From Mucidula mucida (taxonomy: Eukaryota; Basidiomycota; Agaricomycetes; Agaricales; Physalacriaceae): 16,559 bases of DNA. Location: the NCBI GenBank assembly GCA_015501055.1, contig JADNYV010000748.1, positions 1 to 16,559 on the forward strand, read 5' to 3'. The translations under genes and the position numbers were made by a program. Positions 8,291 through 15,655 of the stretch are shown here, in pieces; within the stretch, counting starts at the first letter, position 1, and every line of letters begins with the position of its first letter. The notes beneath the pieces are model-generated. The model had not been told where the DNA came from and made no database searches. It worked only from the letters and a program-made list of their open reading frames with translations.

Positions 8291-8578
8291 GTGAAGGACA
8301 CCGGGCGCCACGTTCCAAAGACCATAGTTATCGCGGTACGTCTAAATGGCCATCCTGTGAAAGCGTTAATTGACTCTGGTTCTATGGCAGACATCGTGTC
8401 CACCACAATCCTAGACCAGCTCAAACTCACCAAAATTGTGCTTGAAAACCTCTCGCATCCAACTTGCTGTCCAAGGATCACGGTCGAAGATTAATTATGG
8501 CGCTCGTGCTACGTTTCAATATCAGAACATCAATGAAGAACAATATTTTGATGTGGGCAAAACCTGTCGGGTTATGAT
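8291..8578 (+). pseudogene. pol: Aspartic protease region, frameshifted
   Basis: The open piece 8291-8494 encodes IVIAVRLNGHPVKALIDSGS followed by MADIVSTTILDQLKL. D28 in the DSG triad (codon 8372-8374) is the catalytic aspartate of a retroviral-type protease, which works as a dimer to cut Gag-Pol. Near 8450 the frame shifts: the next coding piece is LAVQGSRSKINYGARATF in a neighbouring frame. Near 8555 it shifts again to give NLSGYDMILGTPWL, the conserved second half of the fold (ILG), which is the start of the long pol frame. So the protease is cut at two points. Confidence 0.85.
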
Positions 8579-11500
8579 ATGATTCTGGGCACTCCGTGGC
8601 TCCATCAACATAGCGTGTCTGTTGGATTCAATGAACCTCGCGTGATTATCGGAAGCAATGAGAGCTTACCTATAACGTCTGGCTCGTGGACTTCTCGCAT
8701 TGCCTCAAACAGTGCGCGCTTAGAAGAATCAATCCTCGAGAAATCACGTCAAGAAATTCTTGAGTACGCGCGTCCATTATTCAAAAAAGCAGCCGAGACG
8801 CCACTGCCTCCGTTACGCGAGATCAACCATGAGATACCTCTGATTGATGAGGACAAGCGATATCCGTGGCGTCCTTCGAAATGCCCTGAAAAATTTCGTG
8901 ATCAATGGGCATCAAAAAGAGATGACTATCTACGTACCGGGCGCTGGCAGGTATCGACAGCAAGAAACACTTCGCCGTTGCTTCTGATCCCGAAGATTGA
9001 CGACCCAAAACGGCTCCGAGTAGTTTGCGACATGAGGGCGCGAAATGCGAACACAAAGAAGCTTGCATCGCCAATTCCCGACACACACGGAATTCGGCGT
9101 CGAATTGCTAACGCCAAGTATCGTTCCACGATGGATGGCAGTGACGCATTCGAGCAGATCAGGATCACGCCCGCACATGTTCCTCGCACTGCAGTGGCTA
9201 CGCCTGACGGAGTAATGGTCAGTCTCGTCATGCAGCAAGGTGATTGTAATGCACCTGCTACGTTTCAAACCAACATGTACCATTATTTTGCACCGTATAT
9301 CGGTCGGTGGATGGATGTCTATCTAGATGATATTATCATCTATTCCAACTCTCTGGAGGAGCATGTAACTCACCTCAAAACTGTAATTGATATTCTTTCA
9401 AAAAACAAGTTCTACTTGGCCGAGCGGAAGATGAAGATCCTTGTTACTGAAGTGAAAGTGCTTGGCAGCATCATTGACGACTCGGGCATTAGAATGGACC
9501 CGCACAAAGTCGACTCCGTAATGAAGTGGCCAACGCCGACTAATAGGGATCTTCTACGGGGATTCCTCGGGTCAGTCGGGTACTTGGCAGACGACGTCGA
9601 TTCTGTACGCGTACCTATGGGAGTCTTGACAGCTATAACTGGTGATGCCGTCCCCTTTAGATGGGGTTACACCGAGCAACGCGCTTTCGAAGACGTTAAA
9701 CGGAAGATCGAAGCAGGCGGTAAACGCAGTCGCGTACCGTTGGATTACAGTGACGGCGCTCCTCCCGTATGGTTGGTTACCGACGGGTGCGCTACCGGTA
9801 TTGCTGGCGTAGTAATCCAAGGCCACGACTGGAAAAGCGGATCCGTTGCGGCATATTACTCTGCAAAGCTGAATGCCGCCCAGCAGAATTACCCCGTCCA
9901 CGAAATCGAAATGCTTGCTGGCGTCGAGACAATGATGCGGTATCGCGATATCCTGCAAGGATTAAGTTTTACTTGGGTAACTGACCACAAAGGATTAACC
10001 TACCTGCTGTCGCAAAAGGATCTCTCTGGCCGGCAAGCACGCTGGCTTGAGAAACTGGGAATGTTCGACTTTAAAGTCGAGTATGTTCGCGGGGTCGACA
10101 ATGTCCTCGCTGACTCGTTGTCCCGGATATACTCCAATGAGGCCAAAGGCACGCTGCGCTCACGCAGTGAGTATACGTATCACGACGTTGTCGACAATGA
10201 CTCACTTGAGAAATTCGGAGTAACAGCACCCCTCCTCGTCGGAACGGAGGGCGCGTCTCGTGCTCCTGGTGGTCTTGAAGCTAGTGCAATGGAACTACGC
10301 GACCGAAAACCGGTTAGTTATGCACCTGCGCCGCGGAAAAAGCGCACCGTTAACGAGTCCACGGCATTTGCCCGTCGGATGAAAGAGAAATTCGTCCTTC
10401 GTGGGCCAAAGGAACGAACTGAGGGCGGGAGTACACCACCCAACGTCCAAATCTTGCCCGAAGCCGACGCGCCTGGTCCCGCTGCGTCGCAAACACCGTC
10501 AAAATCCGCGACGACTGTCCCATCATCCGTGCCCGCTGCTCCCGGTCCTGCTGCTCCCGGTACTCCTGCTGGTTCTGGTCTTGATCCTGCTGGTCCTACT
10601 GCCAAGTTGCCGGCGCTGAGCCAAACAACACCAAGCTCGTCGGCGCAGAGCCAAACGAGCGCGACGGCACAAAGCCAATCGACACCGTGGGTGGCTCAGA
10701 GCCAACCAGAACACATTACAGAAGAACTCGTCCCTACCCCAGTTGACGGTTTGAAGAGACCCGGAGTTAACACGGACTCAACCGATCGGGGTTCAACGGA
10801 ACCAAATCCAGTTCCTGTTCTCAACCATGATTCAACAATCATGGACATCCTAACATCTGGACGCGCTGGCATCGACCTTAAAGCCACGATTCGAGACAGA
10901 TACGCGGGCGACCCCGTATTTCGCGCTGTACTCGCAAAGCCAAAAGAATTTAGAAACTTTGACGTTGCAGACGGCTTAGTTTATCTGCGACTTGGGGAAC
11001 AACGCCTTCTATGTGTTCCTCTCCTCCACCTCAATGGACGCAATCTTCGCGAAATCATCATCGACGAGGCTCACTCTCTGCTCGCCCACCTTGGTTACCG
11101 CAAGACGTTGGCATATCTCCGAACCCAGGTTTGGTGGAAATCTATGGCGAAAGACATAGAAATGTTCTGTACGTCTTGTTCAATTTGTGCAAGGATCAAG
11201 CCTAACAACCAAAAGCCTTACGGACAGCTCAAGCCTCTTGGACCTCCCACGACACCATGGGAAGTTATCGGCATTGATTTTATGGGACCCCTTCCACTGT
11301 CAAAGAACCGTGATGGCTCGTTCGACTCACTCGCCGTTATCGTGGATCACCTCACGGGGATGGTTCACCTCGTTCCAGGCCGAACAAATTACAAGGCCAA
11401 GGATGTCGCTGAACTTGTCTTCGCCGAGGTATACAAACATCATGGTTTACCAAAAGCCATTGTGAGTGATCGTGATTCTTTATTCACAAGTCAGTTTTGG

Positions 11501-13513
11501 ACTCACCTCCACGCTCTGATAGGCAGTAGCTTCAAGATGTCCTCTGCTTACCATCCGGAAACTGATGGTCTCACGGAACGTGCGAATCGGACTATCGAGC
11601 AGATGCTCCGGCAGTGTATTTCCCCGACGCACCACGATTGGGTCTCAAAGCTCCCAGCAATCGAATTTGCTATCAACCTGGCAAGATCAGAAACAACGGG
11701 ATACTCTCCGTTCTTTTTGAATTCGGGACGCATACCTCGTGCTATGGTCTGGGATGCTGCAGGTAAAGACGAATACCCCGGTGTCCGTGTTTTTGCTCAA
11801 CGGCTCAAGCAGGCAATCATCGCCGCTCATGACAGCATTCTTGACGCGCGTGTTAAACAAACTCGCGATGCGAATCGGAAACGGCGACCAGTACCGTTCT
11901 CAGTTGATGATTTCGTGTACTTATCGACGAAGAATATCTCGTTTCCGAAAGGAACAGTTCGTAAACTGGTTCCCAAGTACATTGGTCCGTATCGTATCAT
12001 ACGGAATTTTAATGACACTTCGTTCCGCCTTGCTCTACCATCCGCATTGAAGCAGCGTGGAATACATGATGTATTTCATGCATCTCTTCTGAGAATCCAT
12101 GTACCGAACGATGACCGATTGTTTCCCGGAAGGTTGGACACTCAAATCTCTGCTTTTGATACTCCGCAAAGTGAGTGGGCGGTCGACTGTATTCTCCGAC
12201 ACTCGGGCTATGGCGAAAACTTACTCTTTGAGTTAAAATGGAAGGCGGGAGACATTACTTGGCTCCCGCTCAATAAAGTTGATCATCTGCATGCTTTAGA
12301 GCAATATCTTGAAGTACAAGGTGTTGAATCTATTGATAAACTTGCCCGAACTCCAGCCAAAGAAAATTTGGAAACTCAAATCGAATTTGCCGTCGTATCT
12401 CTATGTGAAATAGACGACTCGCCCATATATAATAGGTCGGGGGGCGAAGAAAATCCAGCTTTACCGCCCCCATCCTTTCCCATGTCCCAGCCAGACCTCA
12501 TCAACTTCTCCACCCCCACCGTGCAGCTCGCCTCCCTCCAGGAGCGAGTCCGTTCCCGCAATGAACGAGCAGCTGCCAAAACCACCCCTTTCCAAATCTA
12601 TACCCCCCTCGTCCTCGACTATCCTGGCTCCCCGTTCACCGTCGAAACTGGTACGGGTCGGATCTCGTGGACTGACCTCTACGGAGGGGCCACCATCGAC
12701 ACCACTACCATGCTCGCATCCACCCAGTTCCTCGAAGGACTCCATGATGGAACCTTTACCGACGAACATATCGCGCAGGAGGCTATGTTCGCGCACTCCC
12801 AGGACAGTCCATCGCTTGTCCTGCGTTTCTGGAGAAAGTGGGACGAGGTTAGCCCCGACGAAATTGATGTTTGGTTTCCAACGGTGTCCCTCCTTTCCGG
12901 CACCGTCGATACCGAACTCGCCTTGACATTCAGACCCGTCACATCCATCCATTTCCGCCTCGAGAATCCTGCTGTTGACGATGGTAGCTTCGGCTTGCTC
13001 GACGACATGACGGTCGGAGACATCTTTGGCAATGGAGACGACGTGTTGATGAAAGATGCCGCTCCGCTTCTCCCCAGCAAGCCTGCACCTCATCATGAGA
13101 AAGAATCCACCATTCGTACGAACAGGAACTCTGACACACCTTCCAAGAACAAGTTCAAGGCTCCATATCCCAAGACGCGTCCCCCCAAGGCTCCCGCCTC
13201 CGTTGCCGGAACAGCCGTCACGTCGTGGTCCTCCATGTCGTCCAAAGTCAGCACTGCTCCGCCACCCGCGATGCTCCAGGCCTTCCGTATGCGTCAGCGC
13301 GAAGCTGCCGACGACGAACTCTTCCTGAACATGCTCGTCTCCACGTCCAAACAGCACATCAAGCAGCAACTCTACCAGGAGGGGAAAAAGTCAGACCGTC
13401 TCATGAGGAAGGAGGTTAAAGAGCAGGAGGCTGACATCGAGCGACGTGTCAACGAGCGTATCCGCGAACGAGATGAGGAGACCAAGGCCAAAGGCAAGGC
13501 GCGTGCTGATTAG
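8579..13513 (+). CDS. pol: Pol polyprotein: RT, RNase H, integrase, chromodomain-like and C-terminal extension
   Basis: One frame of 1644 codons without a stop. Its first ATG is internal, since MILGTPWL is the protease end, so numbering is from that Met. Reverse transcriptase: about 90-330, with MDGSDAFEQIRI, QQGDCNAPATFQ and the catalytic YLDD at 248-251. RNase H: about 395-515, with D402, E444 and D469. A Pro/Ala/Ser/Gln linker follows (about 610-740). Integrase: HHCC motif H832, H837, C867, C870; core D900, D964, E1000 (35 residues between the last two). GPY module at 1136-1138 (YIGPYRIIRNF). Divergent chromodomain about 1199-1245 (EWAVDCILRHSG, FELKWKAGDITWLPL). Then an extension of about 340 residues to the TAG at 13511. 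All catalytic residues I could place are present, so pol itself looks functional although gag and protease upstream are broken. Confidence 0.93.
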   Translation: MILGTPWLHQHSVSVGFNEPRVIIGSNESLPITSGSWTSRIASNSARLEESILEKSRQEILEYARPLFKKAAETPLPPLREINHEIPLIDEDKRYPWRPSKCPEKFRDQWASKRDDYLRTGRWQVSTARNTSPLLLIPKIDDPKRLRVVCDMRARNANTKKLASPIPDTHGIRRRIANAKYRSTMDGSDAFEQIRITPAHVPRTAVATPDGVMVSLVMQQGDCNAPATFQTNMYHYFAPYIGRWMDVYLDDIIIYSNSLEEHVTHLKTVIDILSKNKFYLAERKMKILVTEVKVLGSIIDDSGIRMDPHKVDSVMKWPTPTNRDLLRGFLGSVGYLADDVDSVRVPMGVLTAITGDAVPFRWGYTEQRAFEDVKRKIEAGGKRSRVPLDYSDGAPPVWLVTDGCATGIAGVVIQGHDWKSGSVAAYYSAKLNAAQQNYPVHEIEMLAGVETMMRYRDILQGLSFTWVTDHKGLTYLLSQKDLSGRQARWLEKLGMFDFKVEYVRGVDNVLADSLSRIYSNEAKGTLRSRSEYTYHDVVDNDSLEKFGVTAPLLVGTEGASRAPGGLEASAMELRDRKPVSYAPAPRKKRTVNESTAFARRMKEKFVLRGPKERTEGGSTPPNVQILPEADAPGPAASQTPSKSATTVPSSVPAAPGPAAPGTPAGSGLDPAGPTAKLPALSQTTPSSSAQSQTSATAQSQSTPWVAQSQPEHITEELVPTPVDGLKRPGVNTDSTDRGSTEPNPVPVLNHDSTIMDILTSGRAGIDLKATIRDRYAGDPVFRAVLAKPKEFRNFDVADGLVYLRLGEQRLLCVPLLHLNGRNLREIIIDEAHSLLAHLGYRKTLAYLRTQVWWKSMAKDIEMFCTSCSICARIKPNNQKPYGQLKPLGPPTTPWEVIGIDFMGPLPLSKNRDGSFDSLAVIVDHLTGMVHLVPGRTNYKAKDVAELVFAEVYKHHGLPKAIVSDRDSLFTSQFWTHLHALIGSSFKMSSAYHPETDGLTERANRTIEQMLRQCISPTHHDWVSKLPAIEFAINLARSETTGYSPFFLNSGRIPRAMVWDAAGKDEYPGVRVFAQRLKQAIIAAHDSILDARVKQTRDANRKRRPVPFSVDDFVYLSTKNISFPKGTVRKLVPKYIGPYRIIRNFNDTSFRLALPSALKQRGIHDVFHASLLRIHVPNDDRLFPGRLDTQISAFDTPQSEWAVDCILRHSGYGENLLFELKWKAGDITWLPLNKVDHLHALEQYLEVQGVESIDKLARTPAKENLETQIEFAVVSLCEIDDSPIYNRSGGEENPALPPPSFPMSQPDLINFSTPTVQLASLQERVRSRNERAAAKTTPFQIYTPLVLDYPGSPFTVETGTGRISWTDLYGGATIDTTTMLASTQFLEGLHDGTFTDEHIAQEAMFAHSQDSPSLVLRFWRKWDEVSPDEIDVWFPTVSLLSGTVDTELALTFRPVTSIHFRLENPAVDDGSFGLLDDMTVGDIFGNGDDVLMKDAAPLLPSKPAPHHEKESTIRTNRNSDTPSKNKFKAPYPKTRPPKAPASVAGTAVTSWSSMSSKVSTAPPPAMLQAFRMRQREAADDELFLNMLVSTSKQHIKQQLYQEGKKSDRLMRKEVKEQEADIERRVNERIRERDEETKAKGKARAD
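10430..10740 (+). repeat. Low-complexity Pro/Ala/Ser/Gln linker with imperfect repeats inside pol
   Basis: Between RNase H and integrase the protein becomes Pro/Ala/Gly-rich (VPAAPGPAAPGTPAGSG) and then repeats an AQSQ phrase: SSSAQSQTS, ATAQSQST, WVAQSQPE. The DNA shows CTGCTCCCGGT twice near 10540-10560 and AGAGCCAA or AAAGCCAA at about 27-30 base intervals. It is in frame and probably a flexible tether that expands by repeat slippage. Confidence 0.75.
12425..12434 (+). promoter_or_regulatory. TATA-like sequence before the pol C-terminal extension
   Basis: ATATATAATA lies inside the pol frame about 50 bp upstream of an in-frame ATG at 12482, followed by a pyrimidine-rich run (CCGCCCCCATCCTTTCCC). 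Position and composition fit a small fungal promoter, but the stretch also encodes part of pol, so this is suggestive only. Confidence 0.3.
12482..13513 (+). CDS. C-terminal extension of Pol, 343 residues, possible separate ORF
   Basis: From M1302 of the pol frame (MSQPDLINFSTPTVQLASLQ) to the stop there is a module that matches no Ty3/Gypsy domain I know. Parts: a helical start with ERVRSRNERAAAK; a globular-looking region with FTVETGTGRISWTDL, VLRFWRKWDEVSPDEIDVWF and LTFRPVTSIHFRLENP; a Pro/Lys/Ser-rich linker (KAPYPKTRPPKAPAS); and a charged, probably coiled-coil end (KSDRLMRKEVKEQEADIERR and onward). There is no obvious signal peptide or membrane segment, so it does not look like an envelope protein. 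Codon use differs sharply from the rest of pol: 19 of the first 20 codons after the Met end in G or C, against 9 of 20 at the start of the pol frame. It may be a domain of Pol, a captured host sequence or a third ORF read through in frame. Confidence 0.55.
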   Translation: MSQPDLINFSTPTVQLASLQERVRSRNERAAAKTTPFQIYTPLVLDYPGSPFTVETGTGRISWTDLYGGATIDTTTMLASTQFLEGLHDGTFTDEHIAQEAMFAHSQDSPSLVLRFWRKWDEVSPDEIDVWFPTVSLLSGTVDTELALTFRPVTSIHFRLENPAVDDGSFGLLDDMTVGDIFGNGDDVLMKDAAPLLPSKPAPHHEKESTIRTNRNSDTPSKNKFKAPYPKTRPPKAPASVAGTAVTSWSSMSSKVSTAPPPAMLQAFRMRQREAADDELFLNMLVSTSKQHIKQQLYQEGKKSDRLMRKEVKEQEADIERRVNERIRERDEETKAKGKARAD

Positions 13514-13530
13514 AACCCTGTGCCATGGTT

Positions 13531-13541
13531 CGGAGGGCGTA
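13531..13541 (+). other. Probable polypurine tract of the second element
   Basis: CGGAGGGCGTA lies directly before the 3' LTR (starts 13542), 17 bases after the pol stop codon. It is the only purine-rich run in that place, but is short and interrupted. Confidence 0.45.
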
Positions 13542-13828
13542 TGTAACGATTAGGTGACATGCACCGCCACCTATATTACTTCCGCGCCTCAGTTTACTCC
13601 CCCCTCTTTGATATACTACCCGATTCGTATTAATTACTATACTACTTTGACTCAGCTAGATAAAATACTATATATATAGCCTCGTAGCTAGAGTCGTAAG
13701 TAGGATCTCCCAAATCTACTATTTTATCCAGTCATTTGGTCCCTCTGAGACTCGACTCTCCTCGACTCTCATCACTCCCTCATACCCGTGTGACGGCTAC
13801 CGTGGTCTTTGATCACGCTAACCTCACA
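13542..13828 (+). repeat. 3' LTR of the second element, 287 bp
   Basis: Copy of 4196-4482 with no visible mismatch, followed by the ACTTA duplication. Its TATA run is at 13669-13678 and could drive transcription rightwards, antisense into the minus-strand host exon at 13835-14260. Confidence 0.97.
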
Positions 13829-13833
13829 ACTTA
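13829..13833. repeat. Target site duplication, right copy (ACTTA)
   Basis: ACTTA directly follows the 3' LTR (ends at 13828) and matches 4191-4195. With the C at 13834 it forms the reverse complement of the host donor GTAAGT. Confidence 0.93.
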
Positions 13834-13834
13834 C

Positions 13835-14260
13835 GTCGGCGGACCGACTATCAAATTGATTTGCAAACTCTCCTCCTGATTGACAGTACGCCCGTTTCAT
13901 ACACATAATCGCCGCCTCTGGATGTATCGCAGCGGAGACGCGACGCTAAGTACGGCGACCCAAGGTTCTGATTCGTCGACATCGTCGATGTACATTGAAA
14001 TTTTTCGAAAGAGAGGTATATGACGGGCGTGATAGCGGGTCCACAGTGTTGAGATACACGACGCCGACGGTCATATCGTTGATGTCTATCGATGGCGGAA
14101 GCGAAGTATGATGATGATGGCGGTGGAGATGGAGAAGCTTCGCATGGAGAGCGATGCCGACGATATCCGAGAGGTAGTTCACGACTAGACGCTGCATGCA
14201 TGTCGGGAGTAGGTAATACTCATTCGCTGCATCATCATGAGGCGCTGCTCGACGCGTTGA
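13835..14260 (-). pseudogene. Upstream exon of the interrupted host gene, with frame defects
   Basis: On the minus strand a frame open from 14260 encodes AAPHDDAANEYYLLPTCMQR, then LVVNYLSDIVGIALHAKLLH and a His-rich run, and continues to GVVYLNTVDPLSRPSYTS. After that the more protein-like reading shifts to another frame (ISMYIDDVDESEPWVAVLSV), then returns to the first (SAAIHPEAAIMCMKRAYCQ) up to the splice donor at 13834. The first frame has one stop in this interval (TAG, 13946-13948). Two compensating one-base indels would explain this as well as a true pseudogene. The exon ends with a complete GAC codon followed by GTAAGT and joins in phase to 4148. I do not recognise the protein. Its own 5' end is not resolved. 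Confidence 0.5.
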
Positions 14261-14276
14261 TTAGTTAACTTGAGAA

Positions 14277-14948
14277 TCAAAGCCATGCAACGAACCCATA
14301 GAATGTGCGCTCTATCAACTGCACAGCCAATGACGATTTGTTAAACACGGGCTGCATCTTCTCATACTCGAAGAACCTCTTAAAGGTATGTATCGCATCC
14401 ACAAGAAAGAACAGTTCACTCGGCTTCGAGTCCGGCTTCCCAAACGCAAGCTAAGCGTAACCCAAAAGGATTCCAAGACCGTTAATCCACCGCGGGATAT
14501 TGGCGTTCGTAATTGAAACTGTGTTCGCCTTTTTATCCCAGACCCCCACAACGATTTGTGCTATGAATTTCCCCAAAGGAGTCTTGACTGGCCAAAGGAC
14601 ACCTTCCTTGGGCAGCAGAGTGTAGTCTTTCGAACTGTCGGCGCCCATCCACGCGCAGAATATCTCCCGAAAGCCACTTGTGTGATCTGGGAAAATGCGA
14701 TCCGAGGCAGTGATCTTCTGCCGCACTTCGGTCGCGCGTTCGTTGAGAATGTCGGGGCCGCGCGTCGCGTTGCGACATTCTTTCCGGCGAAAGGTGTTTT
14801 GAATGTATTCCGAGATGGCGTCGTGATCAGATCTGAGAGCTATTGAGCTTGGAAGATGCAGGTAGACAGGAACGTACAACGAGTCCTTCAGGACTGATTT
14901 AGGTGAAGAGTCTGGTGTTCCAACAAGAGTAACTTCTATACGAACGAG
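14277..14948 (-). pseudogene. Unknown host coding region with one in-frame stop
   Basis: On the minus strand one frame is open from about 14948 and gives LVGTPDSSPKSVLKDSLYVP, VYLHLPSSIALRSDHDAISE, GFREIFCAWMGADSSKDYTL, GKFIAQIVVGVWDKK and IPRWINGLGILLGYA. It then meets a TAG (14451-14453) and continues in the same frame as LAFGKPDSKPSELFFLVDAI, then HTFKRFFEYEKMQPVFNKSS, to the next stop at 14277-14279. The protein-like character on both sides suggests TAG replaced a sense codon such as CAG. No start codon is obvious, so an upstream exon is likely. It may belong to the same gene as 13835-14260, since strand and spacing fit, but no clean splice pair joins them. Family unknown. Confidence 0.5.
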
Positions 14949-15545
14949 TCAGTCGCATCAATGTTACGCAGATGGTTTGACGAACCAGAGTCGGACCAAG
15001 TAGATGCTAAAATGCGTCGATTTCATCTTGGCGCCTGGTGACCGCTTACCTCTTGTGCGCACAACCTGTTTTCGATGCGGTCTGTCAAGTCCATTTTTTG
15101 CGCCCGTTTGGCTCCAGGCAGTTAAGAACAATAGCGCTGTCCCATGCTGGCAAGCATTGTAGTCGAATAGGTGCGTGCAGTCAAGAGAGCGATCCACAGG
15201 CTACAGTATGGACACTGTCAGTGTCAAACATGGTGGTCCAAGGCAAGTGCATTCATACGGCCGGTCCGCACAGTCAAGATTTGAGCAATGCTTTTGTCTT
15301 CCAACAAGAAATACCACACTCCCTCCTTGACCTGTTGCTTGTGACCCTTTTCTTCCCCGCCGACCATCGCAGTCCATGTACTACTGAAGCGTTGTGGGTC
15401 TGCGTACTAGGACAACGAGGCTTGCTGACCACACGTCGACACTCAGATCCTATAGCTTAGTTCTCTTAGGCAAGATCGTAAAGATGTCATCATTGGTGGA
15501 TTGACAAGGCTACCGTACAGAAGAACGTTGATGCTACATACCAAA
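14949..15545. other. No supportable gene
   Basis: The longest + frame (15038-15460, 140 codons) has no recognisable domain and an unremarkable start. On the minus strand an ATG at 15094 opens 15 codons (MDLTDRIENRLCAQE) ending exactly at a GTAAGC donor (15049-15044), which could be a first exon of the gene to the left. Its phase does not match the nearest plausible acceptor (14936-14937), so I leave it as a possibility. Confidence 0.4.
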
Positions 15546-15602
15546 TCACTGCACAGGCCCAGTACCATTGTTCAAGCTAGTCTTGAAACCCGCGCGTACA
15601 TT

Positions 15603-15654
15603 CTGCAGCCGCGTCAGCGCATGTACAGTATCACACAAATAAGTTCCGACTCAC
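15603..15654 (-). other. Possible 52-bp intron at the end of the right-hand host gene
   Basis: On the minus strand GTGAGT starts at 15654, GCTGAC precedes the end, and CTGCAG finishes at 15603. Joining the flanks in the SELE reading gives an end VRAGFKTSLNNGTGPVQ with TGA at 15546-15548. The long open frame upstream (15656 onward) is one base out of phase with this end, so a one-base error or mutation between them would have to be assumed. Confidence 0.4.
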
Positions 15655-15655
15655 C

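Larger units (their letters stand above)
4196..13828 (+). mobile_element. Full-length Ty3/Gypsy LTR retrotransposon, 9633 bp
   Basis: Two 287-bp LTRs flank a leader, gag, a frameshifted middle and a long pol, in the order capsid, zinc knuckle, protease, reverse transcriptase, RNase H, integrase. RNase H before integrase is the Ty3/Gypsy order. By eye the two LTRs are the same at every base, which suggests a recent insertion because both are copied from one template. RT phrases such as QQGDCNAPATFQ, VYLDDIII and DITWLPLNKV recall a basidiomycete-specific Ty3 lineage with a divergent chromodomain (from memory, not searched). This copy is probably not autonomous because gag and protease are out of frame, though it may have been so when inserted. 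It lies antisense to the host gene it interrupts. Confidence 0.96.
4149..13834 (-). other. Host intron enlarged from 48 bp to 9.7 kb by the retrotransposon
   Basis: On the minus strand the donor GTAAGT is read from 13834 to 13829 and the acceptor CATAG ends at 4149, with a CTGAC branch site about 10 bases before it. Removing the element and one copy of the duplication leaves a 48-bp intron of normal fungal size. The insertion lies just after the donor, so both splice sites are physically intact. Confidence 0.75.

Noticed and set aside
6340..8579. Programmed ribosomal frameshifting to join gag and pol
   Set aside because: One shift could be programmed, but about a dozen in both directions cannot. 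No slippery heptamer was evident at the gag-pol junction.
12461..13369. 302-codon open frame on the minus strand
   Set aside because: It lies exactly opposite the C-rich extension of pol, shows no recognisable domain, and is the expected by-product of C-ending codons on the other strand.
12482..13513. Envelope-like third gene
   Set aside because: The extension has no hydrophobic signal or membrane-spanning stretch.
14533..14846. Open frames on both strands across the 14.5-14.9 kb host region
   Set aside because: They are other-frame readings of the minus-strand coding region at 14277-14948, which has the more protein-like composition.
15038..15460. 140-codon frame on the + strand
   Set aside because: No recognisable domain, no promoter or intron signals, and no neighbour to suggest a role. 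Length alone is not enough.
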